A DNA stretch of 64,000 nt. Source: Nitrospirota bacterium (GTDB lineage Bacteria; Nitrospirota; Thermodesulfovibrionia; Thermodesulfovibrionales; UBA6898). The notes beneath the pieces were generated by a model. It was not told where the DNA came from, ran no database searches, and saw nothing but the letters and a program-made list of their open reading frames with translations. Each line of letters starts with the position of its first letter. The stretch's first letter is position 1. This document shows, piece by piece, positions 35,140 to 44,042 of this stretch. The translations under genes and the position numbers were made by a program. The DNA lies in NCBI GenBank assembly GCA_021811105.1, contig JAJZPM010000001.1:1-64000 (forward strand), given 5' to 3'.

Positions 35140-35717
35140 AGAAAATGAAGTTCTTCGAAACGATGGCGAACAAAAACGAGGAAAACAACCTCCTCAGGTT
35201 TGTTGTGGTCATTCTCACCATGGGTCTGCTGCTTGAAGGGCTGCTTATGGCGTACATGAGAAAAAATGAAAGGACCGTTATAGTCCCGTCTTACCTCGAC
35301 AGAAAGTTCTATGTGGAGGGCAACAAGGCGTCCACTGAGTATATCGAGATGATGGCGAAGTACTCGGTCGAACTGATAACGAATTTTACGCCCGATACCG
35401 TCAAAGAAAGGGTCAACGAGTTCATGAGGTTCATTTCTCCTACCGTCTACAGGGACGTGTCGACCTCGCTTCTCGTCATGGTGGACGAAGCCATAACATA
35501 CAAGATCTCTCAGTATTTTATCCCTCAGAAGATGGTCATGCAGGACAACAACATACAAATCATCGGTCTACTCAGAAAATACACTCAGGACAAGGAGTTA
35601 TTGGTTGCGAAGGCCGAATATCGGATGAAATTCAATATCGAGCAAGGGAGGTTTGTGATTGCCAGCTATGAAAAAATCGAGATACCTGATAGAAATGACC
35701 GGCAAGCGGAGAATTAG
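35136..35717 (+). CDS. traE: Type-F conjugation protein TraE
   Basis: The 193-residue protein has one N-terminal membrane span (FVVVILTMGLLLEGLLMAY) and a periplasmic part with the TraE pattern: NERTVIVPSYLDRKFYVEG, then YIEMMAKYSVELITNFTPDT. TraE is a VirB8-like component of the inner-membrane complex. It overlaps the previous and next genes, in the order traE-traK-traB as in F. Confidence 0.88.
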   Translation: MKKMKFFETMANKNEENNLLRFVVVILTMGLLLEGLLMAYMRKNERTVIVPSYLDRKFYVEGNKASTEYIEMMAKYSVELITNFTPDTVKERVNEFMRFISPTVYRDVSTSLLVMVDEAITYKISQYFIPQKMVMQDNNIQIIGLLRKYTQDKELLVAKAEYRMKFNIEQGRFVIASYEKIEIPDRNDRQAEN

Positions 35718-36813
35718 CAGTCTTATTCTTGCCATGTGCCTGCTGTTGGCTGCCGCGGGGTGGGCTGAAGAGCAGTTTTTCGGCCTGCAGTCGGCTGTCC
35801 CGGCGAATTCCGTTCCTCCCGCCTCCTCTGATGTACGGCCTTCTACCGACACAGAGTTCCCCCAGCCCGAGCCCGCCGCCGTATTCGGCGACAGCTCCAA
35901 GCCTGGTGTGGCCGGCGGCACGGAACCGTCAAAAGAAGTCGAGATCGATACCAAGGCGCTCGAAAACTTTGCAAGCGAGAAACCGCGCGATCCCGCCAGG
36001 CCTCCGGTCACGGAGAAAGCGAACAAGGATGTCGCGAGGGGCGACGGCAATGACGAAGGAAGAGGGGGCCCAGTCGCGGCTGCCGACAATTCCACTGAAG
36101 AGGACGTCATCGAAAAACTGCGTTCTCACAACAAGGCGACGCAGATGGTATACGACGAGGGCTTTCAGCCCGTGGAAATCGCGATGAAGGACATTTCACG
36201 CATAGTCTGTTCCGCTGACATCGCCAATATCGTCTATTCGAAGGAAAAGAGCATGGAAATCAAGTCCCAGGGGAGAGACGCCTTCGTGAAGAATCTTCCG
36301 GTCGAGTCGGTTGATCCGGCCACGGGCGCCGTGATGCTCAGGTATGACAAGAGACCCAAGGAAGTCTATGTGCTGTGCGGCGGCAAGACCTACTCGCTGC
36401 TTCTCATCCCCAGAGATATCCCGGCCACGACAATATTTCTCAAGTCGACAATGGGGGACAAGGAACAGGCAAACAGGTACGAGCGGGCTGCCGACTACGA
36501 GACCACCATCCTGAGGCTTATACGCGACATATACAGGGAGGACGTCCCCATCGGGTATGAGGTCTCCGAGATCAATAGGCTCGTAAAGAACTACCACGAG
36601 AGCGACATCGTCCACAACAGGGACTATATCGGAGACTACCTCAGGGTTCAGGAATATATCGTATACGCGAAGCAGGCGCTTAACCTCGACGAGATAGAAC
36701 TCCTCGACTTGCTGAAGATCAAGAATCCCCTGGCCATAACCCTGGCAGACAACGTCCTGGAGGCCAAGCAGCAGACCAGGGTGATAGTCGTGAGGTTGAA
36801 CAGTCATGAGTGA
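35659..36813 (+). CDS. traK: Type-F secretin TraK
   Basis: TTG at 35659 has GGGAGG seven bases upstream; ATG 35668 is also possible. The 384-residue protein has a signal peptide (ISSLILAMCLLLAAAGWA) and a long Pro/Glu-rich linker of about residues 40-150. The TraK domain follows: EIAMKDISRIVCSADIANI, MLRYDKRPKEVYVLCGGKT and LIPRDIPATTIFLKS. TraK is the VirB9-like outer-membrane core protein. It is longer than F TraK (about 240) because of the linker. It overlaps traB by eight bases. Confidence 0.86.
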   Translation: MPAMKKSRYLIEMTGKRRISSLILAMCLLLAAAGWAEEQFFGLQSAVPANSVPPASSDVRPSTDTEFPQPEPAAVFGDSSKPGVAGGTEPSKEVEIDTKALENFASEKPRDPARPPVTEKANKDVARGDGNDEGRGGPVAAADNSTEEDVIEKLRSHNKATQMVYDEGFQPVEIAMKDISRIVCSADIANIVYSKEKSMEIKSQGRDAFVKNLPVESVDPATGAVMLRYDKRPKEVYVLCGGKTYSLLLIPRDIPATTIFLKSTMGDKEQANRYERAADYETTILRLIRDIYREDVPIGYEVSEINRLVKNYHESDIVHNRDYIGDYLRVQEYIVYAKQALNLDEIELLDLLKIKNPLAITLADNVLEAKQQTRVIVVRLNSHE

Positions 36814-38035
36814 GATACTGTCAGACGAGAAAAAACGCAAAAAAACTCTTGTCATCGCCGTCGTGGGAACTGTGATAGTTCTCCTTGGCGCGGCATATTT
36901 CATTCAGTCATCTCAAAAACAGTATGAGCCTCCTCCCGCCAAACCGAAGATCGACGTCACCGGAAAGCAGGATACGGCGAAGGAAAGCTTCATCAGACAG
37001 AGCACAACCCAAATCCAGCAACAGGATAAACAGATCAAGGAACAGGACAAAGAGTTAAAAGAGCTCAGGGACGCAATCGCGACGTTGCAGAAAGGCGGAA
37101 TACCGGGGACGGGAGCCTCCCAGCAGAGATACCCCTCCGGGCCCCTGCCCCCGGTGCCTCCTCCGCCATCTTCACAGACTCCACCTATCGGTACTCCGTC
37201 GAATGTGCCATTCGCCCCTAACACCGCTTACATGCAACCGGCCCAGGCGGGACAACCGGGTCAGCATATTGGGCAGGCGACTATGCGTGATAAGCAAATG
37301 TCCAACCTCATCGGCATCGAGACCGGAAAGCCTTCAAAGAGCGAAACAAAAGAAGGCGCGAAGTCCGAGGCGGATGCCGGACAGAGACAAGGCACGGGAA
37401 ACAAGCCGGGTCCGGGAACCATTTCAGCCGGTGCGTTTGTCAGGGCTGTGCTTATGAACGGTGTTGACGCTCCGTCGGGCGTAAAGGGGAAAGGAAGTCC
37501 GTATCCCGTACTGCTGAGGATCATAGACCTCGCCCAGCTGCCCAATAAGTTCAGAGCGGACATCCGCGAGTGTTTCGCGATAGGTGAGGCGTATGGAGAA
37601 CTGTCGAGCGAACGGGCGAACATCAGGATAAACACCATATCCTGCAATTCCAAAGACGGCGCTGTCGCAGAGGGCCAGGTATCCGGATATGTGGTAGGCG
37701 AGGACGGCAAACTCGGGGTGGCCGGGCAGGTGGTGACAAAGCAGGGGGCCATGCTCGCAAGAACCATGGCCGCGGGGTTCCTGCAGGGCGTGTCCCAGGC
37801 GTTTTCCCAGTCCGCAACGGTTGTGAATATCAGTCCCACCGGGAGCACATCGACCATTGACCCGAATAAAACCGCACAGGCCGGACTCGGGGGAGGGGTG
37901 TCGAAGGCTGCGGAGGAACTCAGCAAATTCTACATAGACATGAGTAAGGAAATGTTCCCTGTCGTGGAAGTTTCCGCCGGCAGAAAAGTCGAGATCGTCT
38001 TCATCAACAAGTTCTCCCTGAGCGAGGTGAAGTGA
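36806..38035 (+). CDS. traB: Type-F conjugation protein TraB (VirB10-like)
   Basis: The 409-residue protein has one N-terminal membrane span (VIAVVGTVIVLLGAAYFI), a coiled-coil segment rich in Gln and Lys (about residues 60-95), a Pro-rich stretch (PLPPVPPPPSSQTPP) that can span the periplasm, and the C-terminal VirB10-like beta-barrel domain (FVRAVLMNGVDAPSGV, KFRADIRECFAIGEAYG and VVEVSAGRKVEIVFIN). TraB joins the inner- and outer-membrane parts of the channel. Confidence 0.9.
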   Translation: MSEILSDEKKRKKTLVIAVVGTVIVLLGAAYFIQSSQKQYEPPPAKPKIDVTGKQDTAKESFIRQSTTQIQQQDKQIKEQDKELKELRDAIATLQKGGIPGTGASQQRYPSGPLPPVPPPPSSQTPPIGTPSNVPFAPNTAYMQPAQAGQPGQHIGQATMRDKQMSNLIGIETGKPSKSETKEGAKSEADAGQRQGTGNKPGPGTISAGAFVRAVLMNGVDAPSGVKGKGSPYPVLLRIIDLAQLPNKFRADIRECFAIGEAYGELSSERANIRINTISCNSKDGAVAEGQVSGYVVGEDGKLGVAGQVVTKQGAMLARTMAAGFLQGVSQAFSQSATVVNISPTGSTSTIDPNKTAQAGLGGGVSKAAEELSKFYIDMSKEMFPVVEVSAGRKVEIVFINKFSLSEVK

Positions 38036-38280
38036 TGAGGCATGCGCTTTTGGGCCTTGCAATGACAATACTGACCGGCTTGACCGGCTGCGCCAGCACG
38101 GTTATGCCTTACAGCGACACCCCTCTTTGCAAGAAAGGAGCCGCCGCTGGATATTGCGGCTCAATCACCGAAGTCTACGAGGAAACAACCAGGGATGTTC
38201 GTCAGGAGATTCCCGGCAGGAAAAAGGCAAAGGCCTGCGTCGGCGGTACTTGCGCAGGGGACAAGAGCAACACTCGATAA
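38032..38280 (+). CDS. traV: TraV N-terminal lipoprotein fragment
   Basis: GTG 38032 (overlapping the traB stop) or ATG 38035 starts a protein of about 82 residues with a lipobox (LTGLTGCAS) and a short Cys-containing part (PLCKKGAAAGYCGS) that matches the N-terminal region of TraV. It lacks the TraV C-terminal part, which is found in the gene at 40051. TraV is the VirB7-like lipoprotein that anchors the outer-membrane ring. See the finding on split TraV. Confidence 0.65.
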   Translation: MMRHALLGLAMTILTGLTGCASTVMPYSDTPLCKKGAAAGYCGSITEVYEETTRDVRQEIPGRKKAKACVGGTCAGDKSNTR

Positions 38281-38324
38281 AAGAAATGTCCGCATATGCG
38301 GCACAGGACAAAGGAGGTAGAGTC

Positions 38325-38834
38325 ATGAAGAAGAGTCTTTTTGTGGTAGCCATAATCGCGGCAGTAATGGGCGTCCCGATGATCGCTTCGGCGCTCGATG
38401 TGGTGGAGCCTGTCGGAAAGGGATGGGAATACACCCTGGGGGTAGGATACAAACATTTCATGAAAGACGCTGTCGGGGACGCCGCATATGTGGGCTTTCG
38501 CGCACAGAAGCGCGTGCAGTATCCCTTTCTCGTGGGCGTAGGCGTCGAAGCCACCGCAGTAGGGGACGTCCTTTCCGTCGACGCCACGATTCCCGTAAGT
38601 ATTCGTCTCGGCATATACGAATCCGTGAAGTTCGACGCCCTTATCGCCCCAGGCGTGGCGTACGCAAAGAACATGGACACCAAAGTAAAGAGGATCATGG
38701 CCGTGGGAACGGGGGGATTCGAGATCAAGACCTTTCTGAAGAAGGGGTTCAGTCTCGGAGCGGGCCTTTACTTTACCGGGTATTCCAAAAGCGAGTTCAA
38801 CAACATCAAGGCCGGGCTCATCATAGGGTTTTAA
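38325..38834 (+). CDS. Small outer-membrane beta-barrel protein
   Basis: ATG at 38325 follows AAAGGAGG; the longer open frame from 38127 overlaps the previous gene and is rejected. The 169-residue product has a signal peptide (VAIIAAVMGVPMIASA) and alternating hydrophobic strands, ending LKKGFSLGAGLYF and AGLIIGF, typical of a small barrel. Its position between the two TraV parts is unusual. Confidence 0.72.
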   Translation: MKKSLFVVAIIAAVMGVPMIASALDVVEPVGKGWEYTLGVGYKHFMKDAVGDAAYVGFRAQKRVQYPFLVGVGVEATAVGDVLSVDATIPVSIRLGIYESVKFDALIAPGVAYAKNMDTKVKRIMAVGTGGFEIKTFLKKGFSLGAGLYFTGYSKSEFNNIKAGLIIGF

Positions 38835-38836
38835 CC

Positions 38837-40054
38837 ATGAAGCGGGTCATATTTGTCATATCGGCGATATTAATGCTGGCCTCCTGTGGAGGCGGCGGAC
38901 TCGGATCAGGCAATTCTCCAACGGACCTGTCAATATCGCTTTCGACCGATCACATCTATTCGAACAAACTGACGGGAGACGAAAACATAGAGGTAACAGC
39001 GGACTGCAACAGCGGCGACCTCTTCGCCGAAGAGTGCCTGCTTAAAGACGTCACCGTAAACTGGGGAGGAGAGTCTCTTACCTATCCTCTGAATTACAGG
39101 ATAAAGATAGGCGAGAGCAAAAAGTTCACTCTGACGCTCATTTCCGATTCGGAACGCATACTGGAACCGTTTTCCTACCTTTCCGACGCCAATCCGACCA
39201 TGTCTAATTCCAATTGGACTGCGTATTCGGAGACAGTCGGAAAGATCGGTTCCACGCTCTTCGCGACGGGTTCGCAGACATGCTCGCCAGATCCAAATGA
39301 CGCAACAAAAGAGATCTGCGCGGGCGTCAAGTCCTACGCAGGGTATCTGCCCAGCTACACACGGGGGACCCTCAGGATCACAGACGGCGACCAGGTTCTC
39401 GAAGAAACCACGTTCGGGGTTCTGAGCGGGTCCGGCTCCGGCTTTATAGACAGCAAAAACTATCTCAGAGTCACGTTTTCAAAGGAGCCGCAGGTCAACG
39501 CGCTGATAACCGCATCATACATACAGCCGTTATCGGATCTGAAAAATGTCCCGAAGGGAAATGACATGAAAATGGTGTACGGCGCCTTGAAGATGACCCA
39601 GGAGGATATAAACGGGAAGGCGTATCTTCTAAACGAGGCCGATAAGGTCCCATATGCCCAGGTCGCCGACACAGCTATCCTTCCCATTCAGTCGTGGGGA
39701 TTCAAGAACGCGGCTGTTACGGTCTCGTATCATGCAGCCCCCTATAACGGATCGGGGGGAGAGGTCATCGGCGCCGGTGACGGGAAGGCTACCCTTTACC
39801 ATCTCAAGACAAAATATTCTCCGATCGTCGACGGATCGCTGAAAGTATTCACCGCGTCGCAGGCCGGCGAGATTCAGTACTACAACAGGAACACGGGCGA
39901 AGTCACCGTGGTGTTCAAGTCGGCCGTTCCCGCAAGCGAGAATATTAAGGCATCGTACTCCATCTCTCAGGTAAGCGTCCCCATGTCGATCGCCTTTGAG
40001 AGCGATAACGAGGTTCAGAAATTCAATGTGCTCCTGGAGGTCACGAAGAAATGA
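38837..40054 (+). CDS. Lipoprotein of unknown function, beta-rich
   Basis: ATG at 38837 gives 405 residues with a lipobox (LMLASCGGG, Cys about residue 17). The mature part is beta-rich, with two repeated phrases: ITDGDQVLEETTFGVLSGSG and later YNRNTGEVTVVFKSAV, and the string VNALITASYIQP compared with ENIKASYSISQV. These suggest duplicated immunoglobulin-like or jelly-roll units. It is exposed in the periplasm or at the cell surface. I do not recognise the family. It overlaps the next start by four bases. Confidence 0.65.
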   Translation: MKRVIFVISAILMLASCGGGGLGSGNSPTDLSISLSTDHIYSNKLTGDENIEVTADCNSGDLFAEECLLKDVTVNWGGESLTYPLNYRIKIGESKKFTLTLISDSERILEPFSYLSDANPTMSNSNWTAYSETVGKIGSTLFATGSQTCSPDPNDATKEICAGVKSYAGYLPSYTRGTLRITDGDQVLEETTFGVLSGSGSGFIDSKNYLRVTFSKEPQVNALITASYIQPLSDLKNVPKGNDMKMVYGALKMTQEDINGKAYLLNEADKVPYAQVADTAILPIQSWGFKNAAVTVSYHAAPYNGSGGEVIGAGDGKATLYHLKTKYSPIVDGSLKVFTASQAGEIQYYNRNTGEVTVVFKSAVPASENIKASYSISQVSVPMSIAFESDNEVQKFNVLLEVTKK

Positions 40055-40524
40055 GAACAACTATCCTTGCTGCCTTTTTTATCATGATCTTTTCTATGGC
40101 GACGGGAACCGCCTTTGCGGAGGATGGACGCTGGGAGTCTGGCGCAGGAGTCAAACCGATCCCCGATACCGGGGTCGCGCAGCAGGCGACTCAGCACGAG
40201 ATGCCGCTGGTCGAGGCTGAACGGCAACAGAGGATGATCTCTGTGCTCAAGAAACCCCCGATACCCATGAAGATGCCCGACAAGATATTGAGGGTCCTGT
40301 TTCTTCCATATGTGGATCAGCACAATGTCCTGAACAACTATAAGTATTCCTTCATGAAAGTCGAGGAAGGAAAGTGGGTAATCGGAGATTATCTGATGGA
40401 GCCCGCCAGGGTCGACAGAGTTATCATCAACCCCATCGAGAACACTCAGAAGCCGGCCGCTGCGAATTCAGCCGGGAACAAGGGGCAGAAGAAACCGGAT
40501 CAGAAGACCAGGGAGATCCAGTAG
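40051..40524 (+). CDS. TraV C-terminal domain as a separate exported protein
   Basis: The 157-residue product has its own signal peptide (TTILAAFFIMIFSMATGTAFA). Residues about 80-120 (ILRVLFLPYVDQHNVLNNYK, then FMKVEEGKWVIGDYL) match the last domain of TraV, where F has an APYIDNQDVYHQPS string. The ending is Lys/Pro-rich. It lies directly before traC. So TraV function here may need two polypeptides, a lipoprotein and this soluble part. Confidence 0.62.
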   Translation: MRTTILAAFFIMIFSMATGTAFAEDGRWESGAGVKPIPDTGVAQQATQHEMPLVEAERQQRMISVLKKPPIPMKMPDKILRVLFLPYVDQHNVLNNYKYSFMKVEEGKWVIGDYLMEPARVDRVIINPIENTQKPAAANSAGNKGQKKPDQKTREIQ

Positions 40525-43023
40525 GTGAGCGCAATCGCCGGGATATTCTCCTCCTTCAAGAATAGGCTCTTTCCGCCGACCAGCGGCCTTCTTGTTGACG
40601 AAATCAAGAGTTATTACATCAGGAAGCCCCTATCGGAGTATCTTCTCGCCGCCGCGTACGACGAGGAGATCGGATGTTATCTCTGCAGGGACAATACCGT
40701 CGGCTTTGTTTACGAGGCCTATCCGAAACCGCTCGCCGGGGAGGAAACCATCAAGACATTACAGGACATATTCTCCTCCGTTTTCCTGCCGCAGCACACC
40801 GCCATCCAGATAACGTTGTGGGCCGACGATTACCTCGAGCCTTTTGCCAGAAGGTTCATCGATACCCGTCTTGATCGGTACGGAAACTTCCAGAACGATG
40901 AAAGTAGGGTCTGGTGTCAAAGCGTCGCCAATTTCATTACGGAACACAAAATGAAGGGGGCCTTCCCAGACATAGTCCCGGTGCCGTTCAGGAACTTCCG
41001 GCTCTTCATATCGTTCAAGCTTCCCTATGACGCCCAGACCTACAGGGAAAAGGCGCCGGATATCGCCGTAGCCATAAAGAACATAAAGACATCTCTGGAA
41101 ACTGCATATCTCTTCCCCGAGCTCGTCACGCCGGAGAAGTATATACATGTCATGAGCCTCCTTTACAATCCTGGCCACGACAAGAACCTCGCCCCACATT
41201 ACGACGAGAACGAGTATATCTATAAGCAGATAGTCGAAGCGGATACGGAAACCGAGATCGCCAGGACATCGATCCGTTACGACGGAGTATATGGGAAGGC
41301 GCTTACAATAAAACAGTTTCCCGAGGAAGTCACGATCGTGGATGCCGTGACTTTCCTCGGAGATGTCTATCGCAACGAGCTGCAGATAAATTCTCCTTTC
41401 CTGCTCACCCTCAACATTACGCTTCAAGACGACAAGACAAGGTCTTCCCAGCAGCAGAAGGCCGAATTCCTATACAAGCAGAAGGCCGCCAACGCCCTCA
41501 GCGTCAAGCTGACCAAAAAGCAGGAAGAGGCTGCCTGGCTCATGGAAAAGATGGTCGACGGCAACAAGCTTATCAAAGCATATCTGGTCTGGTGGATGTA
41601 TCATCCCGACTATACCATTATCAGCAAGAGCGCCCAAATCCTCAAAAGCATGCTCAATATGCGCGGATATAAGGTCCAGGAAGAAATAAGATCGATGAAC
41701 CTCGGTCTTTTCCTTGCGGCAACGCCCATGAATCTGTCCTACGAGATCGACGAAGCGCTCATCAAGCGCGGACGGACCATGTTCGACTTCAACGCCGCCC
41801 ATCTGAGCCCAGTCCAGGCCGACTGGAAGGGGACCGGGTCTCCCCATGTCCCTTTCGTATCCAGAAGAGGTCAGCAGATGTTCTTCAGCCTCTTCGACGG
41901 CGCCGAGGGATACAATGCCTGCGTTGCCGCCAAGACAGGCTCGGGAAAGAGCTTTTTGATCCAGCACATTCTCGCGTCATATTACACGCTTCCGCAGGTG
42001 TCTAACATATGGGTCATAGACGTGGGGGAGAGCTATAAGACCCTTTGCGAGTCACTGGGCGGGGTTTTCCTCGATTTCCGCGAGGATGCGGATATCGTCC
42101 TCAATCCGTTTTCCGATTGCAGGGACATAGATGAAGACATGGACCTCTTCATCAATCTCATAGCCAAGATGGCAAAACCCACCGAGAAGATCACCGACAC
42201 GGAGAAGTCCGTTATCGAGGAGGCTATAAAAGACGCATGGCTTAAGCACGGGCAGGAGACGAATGTCGATAAAGTCATAGAATCACTGAGGCAGCTTGCA
42301 GAGGCGACCGGGGACCTCCTCAAAAAGCAGGTGACAAACCTTCTTTCGACAAACTTGTTCCGCTGGAGCACGGCCGGCGTCTTCGGGAAGTTCTTTAACG
42401 GCAAGAACAACATAGATTTGGCCCACAAGTTCGTCGTGCTTGAACTCAAGCACCTCAGCCACCGCGAGGATTTACGGAACGTCATTCTGATGGTCCTGTT
42501 CTACCACATATACAGGGTTGTCTACATGGACGACGACCGGAGCAAGAGAAAGCTGCTCATTTTCGATGAGGCCTGGCAATTTTTCGATGATCCGCAGGTC
42601 GCGAAATTCATCGAACGCGGATATAGGACATTTCGCAAACATGGTTCCAGCGCGATAACAATAACGCAGGGCGTCCACGATTTCTACAAAAACGAGAGCA
42701 CCCTGGAGATGATGTTCCAATCCGCGCACTGGCTCCTCCTGAGCCAGAAGCAGGAGAGCATAAACATGCTGAAGAACGAGAGCAAGATCGCGCTCTCAGA
42801 ATACGAGTTTGATCAGCTCGGCAGCCTCAAGACAGTGAAGGGATATTATTCGGAGATATTCTTTATTACCCCCTTTGGCCGAGGTGTAGGCAGGCTGGAG
42901 ATCCCGCGACAACTCTACTGGATATACACGACGGATGCAGACGACGTCTCGAAGAGAAAAAAGATGGTCGAAAATTACGGACTGGAGGATGGCATACGGA
43001 AATGCATAGAAACCTACGGATAG
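40525..43023 (+). CDS. traC: VirB4-like transfer ATPase TraC
   Basis: GTG at 40525 follows CCAGTAG. The 832-residue protein has the VirB4/TraC domains: an N-terminal region, Walker A AKTGSGKS (about residues 469-476) and Walker B with D681-E682 (LLIFDEAW). The later string RTFRKHGSSAITITQG is typical of VirB4 sensor motifs. It powers pilus assembly and transfer from the cytoplasmic side of the inner membrane. It ends within the trbI start region. Confidence 0.92.
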   Translation: MSAIAGIFSSFKNRLFPPTSGLLVDEIKSYYIRKPLSEYLLAAAYDEEIGCYLCRDNTVGFVYEAYPKPLAGEETIKTLQDIFSSVFLPQHTAIQITLWADDYLEPFARRFIDTRLDRYGNFQNDESRVWCQSVANFITEHKMKGAFPDIVPVPFRNFRLFISFKLPYDAQTYREKAPDIAVAIKNIKTSLETAYLFPELVTPEKYIHVMSLLYNPGHDKNLAPHYDENEYIYKQIVEADTETEIARTSIRYDGVYGKALTIKQFPEEVTIVDAVTFLGDVYRNELQINSPFLLTLNITLQDDKTRSSQQQKAEFLYKQKAANALSVKLTKKQEEAAWLMEKMVDGNKLIKAYLVWWMYHPDYTIISKSAQILKSMLNMRGYKVQEEIRSMNLGLFLAATPMNLSYEIDEALIKRGRTMFDFNAAHLSPVQADWKGTGSPHVPFVSRRGQQMFFSLFDGAEGYNACVAAKTGSGKSFLIQHILASYYTLPQVSNIWVIDVGESYKTLCESLGGVFLDFREDADIVLNPFSDCRDIDEDMDLFINLIAKMAKPTEKITDTEKSVIEEAIKDAWLKHGQETNVDKVIESLRQLAEATGDLLKKQVTNLLSTNLFRWSTAGVFGKFFNGKNNIDLAHKFVVLELKHLSHREDLRNVILMVLFYHIYRVVYMDDDRSKRKLLIFDEAWQFFDDPQVAKFIERGYRTFRKHGSSAITITQGVHDFYKNESTLEMMFQSAHWLLLSQKQESINMLKNESKIALSEYEFDQLGSLKTVKGYYSEIFFITPFGRGVGRLEIPRQLYWIYTTDADDVSKRKKMVENYGLEDGIRKCIETYG

Positions 43024-43307
43024 CATTCGGCATTGTCGTGATCGTAACGGTATCGGCGGCTATCTCCGCTTTAGTGACATGGAAATACTTGCGGCGGGAT
43101 ATCGTGGTCGTCGATTTGAAGGAACTCGTGGCCTATGAACAACTCAAGACACAGAAGATGGACAGAGAGCAGGCCGTAAAGGAAGTAGGGATCTTCTTTG
43201 ACACTTTTACAAAGGATGTTCAGGCGAGGAAAGAGCTTGTTTTACTCAAGGAGGCGGTCCTTAATGCGAAACAGTTCAAGGATATCACTCACGAATATAA
43301 GAGATAG
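43002..43307 (+). CDS. trbI: Type-F conjugation protein TrbI
   Basis: The 101-residue protein has one N-terminal membrane span (LRIAFGIVVIVTVSAAISALV) and a short periplasmic part with FDTFTKDVQARKELVLL and an ending KDITHEYKR, as in TrbI. F TrbI affects pilus retraction or length. It overlaps traC by 22 bases and the S26 peptidase gene by 44 bases. Confidence 0.72.
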   Translation: MHRNLRIAFGIVVIVTVSAAISALVTWKYLRRDIVVVDLKELVAYEQLKTQKMDREQAVKEVGIFFDTFTKDVQARKELVLLKEAVLNAKQFKDITHEYKR

Positions 43308-43803
43308 GTTCAGAAGGAGACAGGCAGGACGTACCGAAAAGGCGGCAGCCGCTATCCTCTCAGTCCTCCTCATCTCCCTGTTTGTCTTTTGGATACAGCC
43401 GCGATACCGCTTCGCTGTTCAAACAGACTACAGCGTAAACTTTCTGGTGGGGATGATCGACAAGGGCAACCATTCCCCTGTCAAGGGCGAATACTTTGCA
43501 TTCCGCTTTCTCTCCGTTCCCAACGAACCCCGGTATGGCCGGAGCTTCGTCAAGCGCCTAGGGTGCGTTGAAGGGGAATATTTGGAAAACATCGGGCGCC
43601 GATTCTATTGCAACGGAAAATATCTCGGCACAGCCAAGGAAGTCAGTAGGGAAGGAAAACCACTGGAGATCTTCAAGTACAAAGGGATAATCCCGAAAGG
43701 CAGATACTTCGCGATCGGGGAGACCCTGGACAGTTACGATTCCAAGTTCTGGGGATTTGTGCGCAGCGAATGGGTAATCGGCACGGTCTTCAAAGTCATC
43801 TAA
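43264..43803 (+). CDS. S26 signal peptidase of the transfer system
   Basis: ATG at 43264 follows AGGAGG. The 179-residue protein has an N-terminal membrane span (AAAAILSVLLISLFVFWI) and S26 family blocks: FVKRLGCVEGEYL, where K would be the catalytic lysine, and FAIGETLDSYDSKFWGFV, the conserved GDxxxxSxDSxxWG box. The usual Ser-Met pair near the first block is not clear (a weak DYSVNFLVGM is present). It would process pilin or another exported tra protein, like TraF of RP4. Confidence 0.72.
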   Translation: MRNSSRISLTNIRDRFRRRQAGRTEKAAAAILSVLLISLFVFWIQPRYRFAVQTDYSVNFLVGMIDKGNHSPVKGEYFAFRFLSVPNEPRYGRSFVKRLGCVEGEYLENIGRRFYCNGKYLGTAKEVSREGKPLEIFKYKGIIPKGRYFAIGETLDSYDSKFWGFVRSEWVIGTVFKVI

Positions 43804-43868
43804 GACGCTGTCTTTAAAAGGCAAAAGTAATATTCTTAGAGTGGCAAAGTCTCAATTGCGAGGGCGGC

Positions 43869-44042
43869 ATGATAATCAGACGAAGCGAGAAAGAAAAAGA
43901 CAGGAAGAAGAAAAAGAAGAGGAAAGGGGACTACGAAGGGAGAGAACTGCATAAATACATCGAACTTCCCCCCGAACAAAATACCGTTAAAGAGTCGGCC
44001 GAGAAATTTCTTCACGGAATATTGGGATATGACAGGGCTTAG
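43869..44042 (+). CDS. 57-residue charged protein
   Basis: ATG at 43869 follows GAGGG with good spacing. The product begins MIIRRSEKEKDRKKKK and later has ELHKYIELPP and KFLHGILG. The N-terminal half is very basic; the second half is mixed. It overlaps the traF start by 14 bases. No family is recognised. It could be a small RNA- or DNA-associated or membrane-surface protein. It is supported by its ribosome site and its place in the operon. Confidence 0.5.
   Translation: MIIRRSEKEKDRKKKKKRKGDYEGRELHKYIELPPEQNTVKESAEKFLHGILGYDRA

Noticed and set aside
38127-38324. N-terminal extension of the beta-barrel gene
   Set aside because: It overlaps the TraV-like gene in another frame; the ribosome site and signal peptide fix the start at 38325.
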